From contig NZ_FMMP01000006.1 of assembly GCF_900095725.1 (NCBI RefSeq), positions 1 to 64,000 on the forward strand: DNA of 64,000 bases. The letters run 5' to 3'. This document shows positions 1-7,727 of the stretch, piece after piece. Source of the DNA: Cellulosilyticum sp. I15G10I2. Its GTDB lineage: Bacteria > Bacillota > Clostridia > Lachnospirales > Cellulosilyticaceae. The position numbers and the translations under genes are program-made. Each line of letters starts with the position of its first letter. Positions within the stretch are counted from its first letter, which is position 1. The notes beneath the pieces are model-generated. The model had not been told where the DNA came from, did no database searches, and saw only the letters and a list, made by a program, of their open reading frames with translations.

Positions 1-122
1 GATAAGACTTCCCATCCAGAAATGGAGTAAGACCCCTTAGAGACTATGAGGTTGATAGGTTGGAGCTGTAAGTGTAGTAATACATGTAGGTGACCAATAC
101 TAACGGTTCGAGGGTTTGACCT
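1..122 (+). rRNA. 23S ribosomal RNA, 3' end (partial)
   Basis: The first ~120 bases match the conserved 3' terminus of bacterial 23S rRNA, including the stretch ending in gaccaatactaacggttcg and the closing gggtttgacc. The gene begins before the window. A tRNA and 5S rRNA follow, as expected for an rRNA operon tail. The exact 3' end is estimated. Confidence 0.93.
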
Positions 123-425
123 AAAAAAACAAGGTTAAATGAAAAAATACATCGTAGTATTTGTTTTTGAGAGTACAATAACTTCAGTACTAAGTTATTC
201 ATTTATTTAAGCTGTTGAATGCTTCAGGCTGGGTATCCCACTCACGTAGAGGGAATAAGTATCCTGAAGTCTGACTACGTAGTATTGCGTAGCAAATTTT
301 ACAGGTTTATTTGAATGGTACTTAGGGAGACTGTTTGAGCGCATGCGAGTTTCGACCGTTCATTCAAATCAAGCTGTTAGATTTGCAGCAAGACGAAGTC
401 GGAAGACTGAAGGATATTTATTCCC
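123..425 (+). other. 23S to tRNA-Glu transcribed spacer
   Basis: No gene is visible in this ~300-base spacer. It can fold: an ATTTGAATG near 311-320 can pair with CATTCAAAT near 360-369, and a ttcagg near 223 can pair with cctgaa near 262. These are probably rRNA processing stems. That role is inferred from position only. Confidence 0.5.
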
Positions 426-497
426 GGCCCATTGGTCAAGCGGTCAAGACACCGCCCTTTCACGGCGGTAACAGGGGTTCGATTCCCCTATGGGTCA
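426..497 (+). tRNA. tRNA-Glu (TTC)
   Basis: Full cloverleaf. The acceptor stem GGCCCAT pairs with ATGGGTC and the discriminator is A. The anticodon stem CCGCC/GGCGG holds loop CTTTCAC with anticodon TTC, and the T-arm is GGGGTTCGATTCCCC. CCA is not encoded. It lies between 23S and 5S rRNA, an uncommon place for a tRNA. Confidence 0.97.
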
Positions 498-500
498 TTT

Positions 501-617
501 GTTGGTGATGATGCGACTTAGGGAAACACCCGTTTCCATACCGAACACGCAGGTTAAGACTAAGTCGGCCGATGGTACTTGTCTGGAGACGGACTGGGAG
601 AGTAGGTGGTTGCCAAC
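501..617 (+). rRNA. 5S ribosomal RNA
   Basis: A 117-base gene whose ends pair (GTTGG with CCAAC). It holds the conserved 5S internal block ccgtttccataccgaacacg and the late loop region gatggtacttg. It starts three bases after tRNA-Glu and is followed by tRNA-Pro. Confidence 0.95.
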
Positions 618-624
618 TTTAAGC

Positions 625-699
625 CGGGGTGTGGCTCAGTTTGGCTAGAGCGCCTGATTTGGGTTCAGGAGGCCGCAGGTTCGAGTCCTGTCACCCCGA
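625..699 (+). tRNA. tRNA-Pro (TGG)
   Basis: The acceptor stem CGGGGTG pairs with CACCCCG. The anticodon stem CCTGA/TCAGG carries loop TTTGGGT with anticodon TGG. D-loop and T-arm are normal. It begins seven bases after the 5S gene and is probably co-transcribed with it. Confidence 0.97.
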
Positions 700-766
700 T
701 TTACATATAAGCTTGCAAAGGTAGGTTTATATGCCTACCTTTCATTATGTAAATGATTGGTTATAT

Positions 767-839
767 GGGTCACTAGCTCAGTTGGTAGAGCACTTGACTT
801 TTAATCAAGTGGTCCCGGGTTCGAATCCCGGGTGGCTCA
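767..839 (+). tRNA. tRNA-Lys (TTT)
   Basis: The acceptor stem GGGTCAC pairs with GTGGCTC with two G-T pairs. The anticodon stem CTTGA/TCAAG holds loop CTTTTAA, anticodon TTT. The T-arm is CCGGGTTCGAATCCCGG. A small stem-loop (gtaggtttatatgcctac, 721-738) lies between it and tRNA-Pro. Confidence 0.97.
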
Positions 840-930
840 GTTGCTTTTTAAATAGCAATTTATTATTATATCAAAGCATATAAATGAGACTTGACAGAAG
901 ACAAGAGATAAGATATAATAATATACAGAT

Positions 931-1002
931 GCGTGAGTGGCTCAGTGGTAGAGCATCTCCTTGCCAAGGAGAGGGCCGCGGGTTCGAGTCCCGTCTCGCG
1001 CT
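931..1002 (+). tRNA. tRNA-Gly (GCC)
   Basis: The acceptor stem GCGTGAG pairs with CTCGCGC and the discriminator is T. The anticodon stem TCTCC/GGAGA holds loop TTGCCAA with anticodon GCC. It is the third of four tRNAs after the 5S gene. Confidence 0.97.
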
Positions 1003-1031
1003 TTATCATATAGTGATATACTAAATGATAT

Positions 1032-1104
<73 letters not shown>

Positions 1105-1137
1105 TTTTTTTTATTGACAGGGGTAAATATAAAAATT

Positions 1138-1186
1138 AATAAATAGCTGCTATGATTAGTAATAAAACTCATAGCAGCTATTTATT
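1138..1186 (+). terminator. Strong hairpin ending the rRNA/tRNA cluster
   Basis: A perfect 18-bp inverted repeat (arms 1138-1155 and 1169-1186, core AGCTGCTATGA/TCATAGCAGCT) with a 13-base loop. The stem itself ends in TTTATT, but no long T-run follows. Its place after tRNA-Phe suggests a terminator or 3' processing stem. Confidence 0.6.
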
Positions 1187-1341
1187 GTACAACAATAGAT
1201 ATTAAGTATTTAATTTTTTTATAATGATTTAAACTAGATTTAATATATATTACATTGCAGATTATGTATTAAGATGATATGCTTGTATTAACAAAAAATA
1301 CTATTTTAAACAATAGTTAAAGATAATGGAGGATATAGTAG

Positions 1342-1764
1342 ATGGACAGTTTAATAGAATTATTGATAAAGGCGGGTTTTTCAGTAAAACCAATCACAAC
1401 CAAAGCTGCATCTTTTTTAAAATTAACAGGACTTATTATTAATGAAAACTTACGTTTGATTTATGAGGAAGAACAAGATGGTACGCTTATGATAAGGGAA
1501 ATTGTAGTAGATGAAGAGTATACAAATCTAGGTTATACTACAAGAGTTTTAGAATTTTTAAGTAAACAAAATGTTTATAATGTTATATTACCTTTTGTAA
1601 CTACACCTAAGTTGGCTCATATATGTGAAAAACTTGGGATTGAAAGAGATGATAGTTGTGTTAATAAATATGGATATAATAGTGCTTTTTATGCATTAGC
1701 AAGAAATTATGTATTTTATGAAGGTGACTATGGACATTATATTGTGAGAAAGCTAGACGAATAA
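1342..1764 (+). CDS. Hypothetical protein, possibly GNAT-fold acetyltransferase
   Basis: A 140-residue soluble protein. The ATG is preceded by ggagga at 1328-1333. The middle segment (residues ~50-100) has the rhythm of a GNAT domain: a strand ending in REIVVDEEY, a degenerate turn LGYTTRVLEFL where motif A would bind acetyl-CoA, and a later strand followed by a helix ending KLGIER. The usual Q/R-x-x-G-x-G/A signature is not intact, so catalysis is uncertain. It is a single gene between the tRNA cluster and a bidirectional terminator. The substrate is unknown. Confidence 0.55.
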   Translation: MDSLIELLIKAGFSVKPITTKAASFLKLTGLIINENLRLIYEEEQDGTLMIREIVVDEEYTNLGYTTRVLEFLSKQNVYNVILPFVTTPKLAHICEKLGIERDDSCVNKYGYNSAFYALARNYVFYEGDYGHYIVRKLDE

Positions 1765-1841
1765 TGAACAAAAAATTGCTCCTAATAGTATTCCTGATCT
1801 AGATGAGAGTTTTATTGTAAAAAAATAAAGATAAAGTATAT

Positions 1842-1914
1842 AAAAAAGACACGAAGAATTGATATACGCCCTGTCTACTTGGCAGGGCACATATCAATTC
1901 TTTGTGTCTTTTTT
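1842..1914. terminator. Bidirectional terminator
   Basis: A long imperfect inverted repeat runs from aaaaaagacac to gtgtctttttt, with an inner stem gccctg/cagggc. A-run and T-run flank the two sides, so it can end both the upstream + strand gene and the convergent LacI-type gene, whose stop lies at its edge. Confidence 0.85.
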
Positions 1915-2902
1915 AGGTTGTAGTTCCCTGTACTAATTCTACAGCTACAATTTGACTATACACCTTAGCCTGCTCATCATGTTCTATAAGACGTATGATA
2001 TTTGAGCATAAAAGTTCACCTAATATTTGAATAGGCTGAGCGATTGTAGTAATTTTAGGGTTTTGTAAAATACGGGTAAATTGTGAGTTATCATACCCTA
2101 TAATTTTTATATCCTCAGGGACTGTAAGATTATTATTAAGACAATAGACATATAAAGCATAAGCTAACATATCGTTACTGCAAAATACACCATCTACAGT
2201 ATGTAAAAATTTACTGACTTCCTTTTCGATAAAATCATAAAAATAATCAAAGGTAAGTTTAGTATGCTGATATTCAATAATTTGATAAGAAACATTATTT
2301 TCAAGACATGTAAGTTTAAAACCATCTGAGCGCTTATTTGCTAAACTAGTCAATTTCAAAGAACCAGATATATGCAGTAATTTTTTACATCCTCTGTCAA
2401 TAAGGTGCTGTGTTGCAAGGACCCCTCCTGTAAAATTATCTGAACCAACATAAGGGATTTTATCATCTAGACATCTATCAAAAGTAATAATGGGTTTCTC
2501 TATACTTTTATAAGCTTCGGTGTTAATAAGGTGACTTCCCATAATAATGCCGTCAACTCTTTTTTCTTTTAACATATTAATGTAGGATAGTTCTTTTTCT
2601 TTGTCATCAAGAGAGTTACATAATAGTATTTTATAACCATTATTTTGTGCAGTCATTTCTATGTGTTTAACGAGTTCGGAAAAGAACATATGAGAGCAAT
2701 CTGGGATAATGACTCCTATAATTAAAGATTGTTTTTTGGATAGAGATCTTGCAATATAATCAGGATGGTAATCTAGTGTCCTAATACTATCAAATACTTT
2801 TTTACGTGTAGATTCACTAATATTAGGAAAGTTATTCATCACTCTTGAAACAGTGGTTGTAGATACTCCAGCGTGTCTGGCGACATCTTTTATGCTCGGC
2901 AT
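1913..2902 (-). CDS. LacI-family transcriptional regulator
   Basis: A 329-residue LacI/GalR-type repressor. The N-terminal HTH MPSIKDVARHAGVSTTTVSRV and hinge region are followed by a periplasmic-binding-protein-like sensor domain (about residues 60-329). A longer frame opens at 2950, but the ATG at 2902 is right: AAGGAG lies just upstream of it and the family consensus starts there. It is divergent from the ABC/phosphorylase genes and probably represses them, responding to the imported sugar or a breakdown product. Candidate operators lie at 3012, 3179 and 3318. The ligand is unknown. Confidence 0.92.
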   Translation of the reverse strand: MPSIKDVARHAGVSTTTVSRVMNNFPNISESTRKKVFDSIRTLDYHPDYIARSLSKKQSLIIGVIIPDCSHMFFSELVKHIEMTAQNNGYKILLCNSLDDKEKELSYINMLKEKRVDGIIMGSHLINTEAYKSIEKPIITFDRCLDDKIPYVGSDNFTGGVLATQHLIDRGCKKLLHISGSLKLTSLANKRSDGFKLTCLENNVSYQIIEYQHTKLTFDYFYDFIEKEVSKFLHTVDGVFCSNDMLAYALYVYCLNNNLTVPEDIKIIGYDNSQFTRILQNPKITTIAQPIQILGELLCSNIIRLIEHDEQAKVYSQIVAVELVQGTTT

Positions 2903-2957
2903 TTGATTTCTCCTTAGAAAATTTAATAGATTATGTGTATAAATAAGCATTTTTTTT

Positions 2958-2966
2958 AGTATACCA
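2958..2966 (-). promoter_or_regulatory. Probable extended -10 for the LacI-type gene
   Basis: On the minus strand this reads TGGTATACT, an extended -10 (TGnTATACT), about 55 bases before the chosen start. No good -35 is visible. Confidence 0.4.
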
Positions 2967-3011
2967 CGATTTAGTATTAAAAAAATATTTTTTATGCCGT
3001 TTAATATCGTA

Positions 3012-3025
3012 TGAAAGCGGTAACA
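3012..3025 (+). promoter_or_regulatory. cre-like/LacI-type operator, site 1
   Basis: TGAAAGCGGTAACA fits the catabolite-responsive element consensus TGWAANCGNTNWCA at every position. It lies in the divergent region between the LacI-type gene and the ABC genes. CcpA or the local repressor could bind it. Confidence 0.55.
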
Positions 3026-3178
3026 TTTAAGAATAATAAAATAATTATATAAGATCTAATTATAATGTTTAAATTTTTATAGTATGGAATAAAAATTAAA
3101 TAAATAAGTTGTTTTAAAGGAAATATTAGAGATATTATTAGTAGTATACCATAATTTTAAAAAAAATAAAGCAAAATA

Positions 3179-3192
3179 TGAAAACGGTTAAC
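3179..3192 (+). promoter_or_regulatory. LacI-type operator, site 2
   Basis: TGAAAACGGTTAAC shares the TGAAAnCGGT core with sites 1 and 3. It lies ~135 bases upstream of the -35 box, a spacing that would allow looping between operators. Confidence 0.5.
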
Positions 3193-3317
3193 TTTGTTTA
3201 TAAAAAAGATATATAAAAATTCAAATTAAAACTATTAATTAAATAAAAAACAACTAAAAAATCAAGTAATAACCTAATTATATATAAATAACAAACAAAA
3301 AAAATAAAAAAAATAAA

Positions 3318-3331
3318 TGAAACCGGTTGAC
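3318..3331 (+). promoter_or_regulatory. LacI-type operator overlapping the -35 box, site 3
   Basis: TGAAACCGGTTGAC contains the palindrome AACCGGTT and overlaps the -35 hexamer, a classic place for repression. It resembles sites 1 and 2, so all three may be bound by the divergent LacI-type protein. Confidence 0.6.
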
Positions 3332-3355
3332 AATTTATTTTGTAAAATATATTAT
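3327..3355 (+). promoter_or_regulatory. SigA-type promoter of the ABC/phosphorylase operon
   Basis: A consensus -35 TTGACA (3327-3332), a 17-base spacer and a -10 TATTAT (3350-3355). Transcription would start near 3362. This rules out the in-frame ATG at 3317 as the start of the binding protein. Confidence 0.8.
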
Positions 3356-3400
3356 AGAGTTGTAAAAGATAAAAATATTTTTAATAAGGGGGATGTAAAA

Positions 3401-4741
3401 GTGAATAAGTTCAAAAAGGCATTGTCACTATTATTATGTGGAGCAGTAGTATTAAGTTTAGGCGTTGGATGCTCTAAAGAAAAGGCTGAAACACCTGTAA
3501 ACCAAAAAGAAGCAACAACAAGTAATAAACAGGCTGCATCAGAAGAAGCAATTAAGATTACATTTTTAAACTCAAAAGGAGAAATCCAAGAACAACTAGA
3601 GAAGATGGCTAAAATGTTCAATGAGGATAATCCAAGTGTTACTGTAGAAATAATACCTTGTGGAGCTGGGCAGTCACCTACTGAAATGCTAACCACGCTC
3701 TATGCATCTAATAATGCACCAGCCATTGCGATGTTAGATCCAGCAGATATAGCTACCTTTAAGGAAAAAATAGGAGACTTATCAGGTGAAAAATGGGTAA
3801 ACGATGCAATGCCTGGATCACTGGACGCACTAAAAGTTGATGAGAAATTAGTAGGTTTTCCGTTTGCCGTAGAAGGATGGGGGTTAATCTATAATAGAGC
3901 TGTATTAAGTGAAGCAGGTGTAGAAATCGCAGATATTAATACAAGAGATGCACTTGAAGATGCTTTTAAAAAGATTGAAGAGAAAGGTAAAAATGGGGTT
4001 GTTATTGCATCAGCAGACTGGTCTTTAGGGGCTCACCTTTTTACAACGGCGTACAGTAGTCAATCAGACAGCACAGCAGAAATTAAAAAATTTTTAGATG
4101 AGCTTGCAAGTGGAAGTGATGAAATCAAAGACAATGCAGTAGTTAATGGTTTGTTGGATACATTCGATATTATGAAACAATATAACATTGCTAAAGCTGA
4201 TCCACTTACATCAGTATATGAAACTAATCCTGAAATCATTGGATCTGGAAAAGTTGGATTCTGGTTTATGGGTAACTGGGCATGGCCTCAAATTAAAGAA
4301 TTTGCTGGGGATAATAATGAGTTTGGATTTATACCAGTACCTATTAGCAATAATGAAGGCGATTATGGTAATACACATATGCCAGCGGCAACAACTAAAG
4401 TGTTAGTTGTAGATGCTAGTGAAAACACAGCCGAACAACAAGCGGCCGCAAAAGCATTTTTAAATTGGATTGTTTATGAAGAAAAGGGACAAAAGGGGCT
4501 TGTTGAGGAGTGTTCTATTATTCCTGCATTCACAAATATTTCTGCAGTACTCAATGATCCACTAGGCAAATCAATTCAATCATATATTAAAGAAGGTAAA
4601 ACATCTAATGGGGTGATGTTATCTAATAAACACTGGGGAGATATAGGCGCGGCAATGCAAAAATATTTAGGTGATTATGCATCAAGAGATGAGTTATTTG
4701 CAGAAATTACTACATACTGGAGATCTGGGGATTATAAATAA
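3401..4741 (+). CDS. ABC transporter sugar-binding lipoprotein
   Basis: A 446-residue extracellular solute-binding protein of the carbohydrate (CUT1) class. It should capture a sugar outside the membrane and deliver it to the two permeases downstream. The start is GTG at 3401 behind AAGGGGG. The N-terminus is a lipoprotein signal (VNKFKK, hydrophobic run, lipobox VGC) whose Cys would be lipidated after cleavage, followed by a Thr/Gln/Ala-rich linker. An upstream in-frame ATG at 3317 lies inside the promoter and is rejected. No ATPase gene is in this operon; CUT1 systems often share a distant MsmK-type ATPase. Confidence 0.92.
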   Translation: MNKFKKALSLLLCGAVVLSLGVGCSKEKAETPVNQKEATTSNKQAASEEAIKITFLNSKGEIQEQLEKMAKMFNEDNPSVTVEIIPCGAGQSPTEMLTTLYASNNAPAIAMLDPADIATFKEKIGDLSGEKWVNDAMPGSLDALKVDEKLVGFPFAVEGWGLIYNRAVLSEAGVEIADINTRDALEDAFKKIEEKGKNGVVIASADWSLGAHLFTTAYSSQSDSTAEIKKFLDELASGSDEIKDNAVVNGLLDTFDIMKQYNIAKADPLTSVYETNPEIIGSGKVGFWFMGNWAWPQIKEFAGDNNEFGFIPVPISNNEGDYGNTHMPAATTKVLVVDASENTAEQQAAAKAFLNWIVYEEKGQKGLVEECSIIPAFTNISAVLNDPLGKSIQSYIKEGKTSNGVMLSNKHWGDIGAAMQKYLGDYASRDELFAEITTYWRSGDYK

Positions 4742-4763
4742 TATAAGCTATAAATAGAGTGAG

Positions 4764-4797
4764 ATTAGCACACATAATTTAAATTGTGTGTGCTAAT
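4764..4797 (+). terminator. Intercistronic hairpin after the binding protein
   Basis: A perfect 11-bp stem ATTAGCACACA/TGTGTGCTAAT without a T-run, between the binding protein and the first permease. In ABC operons such stems commonly protect the upstream message and lower permease expression. It is probably a 3' stabiliser or attenuator. Confidence 0.6.
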
Positions 4798-4861
4798 TTA
4801 TAATCTAGTCACTAAGTATTAGAGAGGTTAGTACTATCCTAATTAGAAGGGAAGTTGTGGT

Positions 4862-5746
4862 ATGAAAGAAGGAAAGAAATTCTTAACTAAAGTCAATATG
4901 TATTTATTATTTGCAGGACCCGTTACATTAGCATTTTTAACAGTAGTCATCATTCCCTTTTTATATGGATTTTTCTTAACCTTTACAAATTGGAATGGGG
5001 TAGCTGCAAGTTATACAATAGTTGGCTTTGAAAACTATAAAACAATATTTAAAGATGCGGGATTTATACAGTCATTAGGGCTGACATTTAAATATGTAGT
5101 CTTTACGGTTTTACTAACTAATGCAGTAGCATTTACATTGGCTGCAATTTTAACAAGCGGTACAAAAGGACAAAGTTTCTTTAGAGCAGGTTTTTTTACA
5201 CCTAATTTAATTGGGGGTGTAGCGCTAGGTTATGTATGGCAATTTGTTTTTAATAATATATTAACTTATTTTGGGAAAAGTATAGGGGCTACAGCATTAC
5301 AGTCATCTTTTTTATCCAGTCCAAGCAAAGCATTTTGGGCACTGGTCATTGTAGCTGTTTGGCAATATTCGGGTTATATGATGATTATTTACATAACAGG
5401 ATTTTTAAATATACCTAAGGATGTTTTGGAGGCGGCTCAGATAGATGGTGCATCAGGATGGACTAAAATAAAGAATATTACTATACCGCTTATTATGCCT
5501 GCATTTACTATATCTGTATTTTTAACACTTCAACGCACATTTATGGTTTATGATGTTAACCTGGCACTCACAAAAGGCGGACCATTCAAAACAACAGAAC
5601 TTATTTCGATGTATGTTTATAAAAAAGCTTTTACTGAAAGAGCATACGGTATTGGTCAAGCACAGGCTGTTGTATTATTTGTTATTGTAGCACTTATATC
5701 TATTACGCAGGTATATCTAAGTAAAAAGAAGGAGGTTGAGGCATAA
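4862..5746 (+). CDS. Carbohydrate ABC transporter permease (MsmF/UgpA type)
   Basis: A 294-residue inner-membrane permease with about six hydrophobic segments. The cytoplasmic EAA loop reads EAAQIDGASGWTKIKNITIP, which contacts the ATPase. It belongs to the CUT1 permease-1 family. It sits between the binding protein and the second permease and overlaps that gene by one base (taATG). Together they form the heterodimeric channel for the sugar used by the phosphorylase downstream. Confidence 0.93.
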   Translation: MKEGKKFLTKVNMYLLFAGPVTLAFLTVVIIPFLYGFFLTFTNWNGVAASYTIVGFENYKTIFKDAGFIQSLGLTFKYVVFTVLLTNAVAFTLAAILTSGTKGQSFFRAGFFTPNLIGGVALGYVWQFVFNNILTYFGKSIGATALQSSFLSSPSKAFWALVIVAVWQYSGYMMIIYITGFLNIPKDVLEAAQIDGASGWTKIKNITIPLIMPAFTISVFLTLQRTFMVYDVNLALTKGGPFKTTELISMYVYKKAFTERAYGIGQAQAVVLFVIVALISITQVYLSKKKEVEA

Positions 5747-6576
5747 TGAATAAAAAAAAGAATAATATTATAGCAAGCGTTAAGATAGTTGTTTTAAGTA
5801 TTTTATTTATATCATATATAGGTCCCATGGGTTTTGTACTTATGAACTCTTTTAAATCAAATAAAGATATTATTCTCAATCCTCTTGGTATTTTCGGAAA
5901 TTTAAATATAAAAAATTATATAGATGCAGCTGAAAAAATGAAGTATGTAAGCGCATTTGGCAACTCACTGCTTATTACAGTTTTAAGTGTAGGACTTATT
6001 ATTTTAACAGCCTCTATGGCAGCATACATCTTTTGTAGAAAGAAGTGGGCTATTAATAACTTTATGTTCTATGCGATGATTGCGGCAATGATCTTACCTT
6101 TTCAAGCGCTTATGATACCTCTTGTAAGTATTTATGGAGGTCAGTTGAACATCTTAAATAAATGGACGCTTATCTATATGTATATTGGATTTGGAGCGCC
6201 ACTTGCTGTATTTATGTACCATGGCTTTATAAAAGGAATACCATTAGAACTAGAAGAAGCAGCGCAGATAGATGGCGCGAGCAGCATTAGAGTATTTACA
6301 AGTATCATATGGCCGATACTCAGGCCTATCACGTTGACCATTACTATACTAGATGTACTGTGGATTTGGAATGATTTCTTGCTACCATCACTGATACTGG
6401 TTGAAGCGAAAGATAGGACATTGCCACTTTCTACATTTTATTTTTATGGAACATATAGTGTAGATTTAGGCCTTATGATGGCAGGACTTGTATTAACTAT
6501 TACACCTGTACTTATCCTGTACTTATTCCTTCAAAAATATATTTTAGAGGGTGTTGTTCAAGGGGCTATTAAATAA
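5746..6576 (+). CDS. Carbohydrate ABC transporter permease (MsmG/UgpE type)
   Basis: A 276-residue inner-membrane permease, partner of the preceding one. It has about six membrane segments and the EAA loop EEAAQIDGASSIRVFTSIIWP. The length is normal for the family, and the one-base overlap with the upstream permease implies coupled translation. The next 179 bases hold no gene. They contain an imperfect repeat with aggattt near 6637 and aaatcct near 6680, and no clear terminator, so the kinase gene is probably in the same transcript. Confidence 0.93.
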   Translation: MNKKKNNIIASVKIVVLSILFISYIGPMGFVLMNSFKSNKDIILNPLGIFGNLNIKNYIDAAEKMKYVSAFGNSLLITVLSVGLIILTASMAAYIFCRKKWAINNFMFYAMIAAMILPFQALMIPLVSIYGGQLNILNKWTLIYMYIGFGAPLAVFMYHGFIKGIPLELEEAAQIDGASSIRVFTSIIWPILRPITLTITILDVLWIWNDFLLPSLILVEAKDRTLPLSTFYFYGTYSVDLGLMMAGLVLTITPVLILYLFLQKYILEGVVQGAIK

Positions 6577-6755
6577 CTATTATCTAGATTCTTAGTCAAC
6601 AATTCAAAAAACACACTCAAAGCAATCATACATAAGGATTTCTAAGAAATTTATTTTGCACCTATTGGGTAAAAGAAAAATCCTAAAAAACATGCTGCGT
6701 TGTCAGTTTAAAGAATTTACAGGATGAGATAGGCTCATAAAAGGAGGGGGTTAAA

Positions 6756-7691
6756 ATGACTTATAATACAAATTTAATAAAAAACAATCTTGATGTACAA
6801 TGGACTGCTCCTGAAATTACTGATTTTAGTGCAATACAAAAAGGTGATATGCCTGGGGATAAAATTAGTATAGATCAGACTCATGTAAATAAAGCAAAGG
6901 TTATTTTTCCAGAATTACTAAAGCTGCTGAAACCAATATTAAATGTACAGCAAAATCAGAGAGCTGTGATTGCTGTACATGGCGGATCTGGTGTAGGTAA
7001 ATCGGAAATTGGTTCATTAATTGCATATTATTTAAATGATATAGGAATAGGCAGCTATATTTTATCGGGAGATAATTATCCACATCGAATACCGCAAGTA
7101 AATGATGCAGAAAGAGTACGTGTATTCAGAGAAAGTGGTGTAAAAGGTTTGGTTCTAAAAGGTGAATTTACAAAAGAAAGAAATATGAAGTTACAGGAAT
7201 TGCAGAATCAAGACAGTGACTCAAATCCTAAATTATGCAGAGATCTTCCGTGGTTAGCTGTTTATCAGGAAGCTGGACGAAGTGGACTTGAAAATTACCT
7301 GGGAACAAATAATGAAATAGATTTTGATGAAATAAATAGTATTATTGATAAATTTAAGAACTGTGCAGACAGCATTATGCTTAAACGCATGGGGAGAGAA
7401 GAAAAAGAGCTTTGGTACGATACTGTTGATTTTAGTAATGTGAAGGTCTTGGTCATTGAATGGACCCACGGTAATAATGATAACTTGGTGGGTGTAGATA
7501 TTCCAATTTTACTGAATAGCACACCTCAGGAAACACTTGAACACCGCAAATTACGTAACAGAGATGGGGCCCTAGACAGTCCATTTACAATGATGGTGCT
7601 TAATATTGAGCAGAATTTATTGTTTTCACAGATACATAAAGCAAAAATTATCGTAACCAAGGCAGGGGAAATAGTGTCTTATGTGGTTTGA
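6756..7691 (+). CDS. P-loop kinase-like protein of unknown substrate
   Basis: A 311-residue soluble protein starting after AAGGAGGGGG. A Walker A motif GGSGVGKS sits at residues ~76-83. It is followed by SGDNYPHRIP (~104-113), placed like the substrate-binding Asp of uridine kinase or APS kinase relatives. A strand VLVIEW near 233-238 is in Walker B position, and a basic stretch EHRKLRNRDG near 262-271 resembles a lid. The family is P-loop small-molecule kinase; I do not recognise a named member. It lies between sugar permeases and a glycoside phosphorylase, suggesting phosphorylation of the aglycone released there, for example glycerate. That substrate is a guess. Confidence 0.65.
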   Translation: MTYNTNLIKNNLDVQWTAPEITDFSAIQKGDMPGDKISIDQTHVNKAKVIFPELLKLLKPILNVQQNQRAVIAVHGGSGVGKSEIGSLIAYYLNDIGIGSYILSGDNYPHRIPQVNDAERVRVFRESGVKGLVLKGEFTKERNMKLQELQNQDSDSNPKLCRDLPWLAVYQEAGRSGLENYLGTNNEIDFDEINSIIDKFKNCADSIMLKRMGREEKELWYDTVDFSNVKVLVIEWTHGNNDNLVGVDIPILLNSTPQETLEHRKLRNRDGALDSPFTMMVLNIEQNLLFSQIHKAKIIVTKAGEIVSYVV

Positions 7692-7727
7692 TTTTGATGA
7701 AGGAACAATTGAGTGAGGTGATAGGCT

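Noticed and set aside
3317-3400. 28-codon N-terminal extension of the sugar-binding lipoprotein
   Set aside because: It overlaps an operator and the -35 and -10 boxes, and the lipoprotein signal begins at GTG 3401 with its own RBS.
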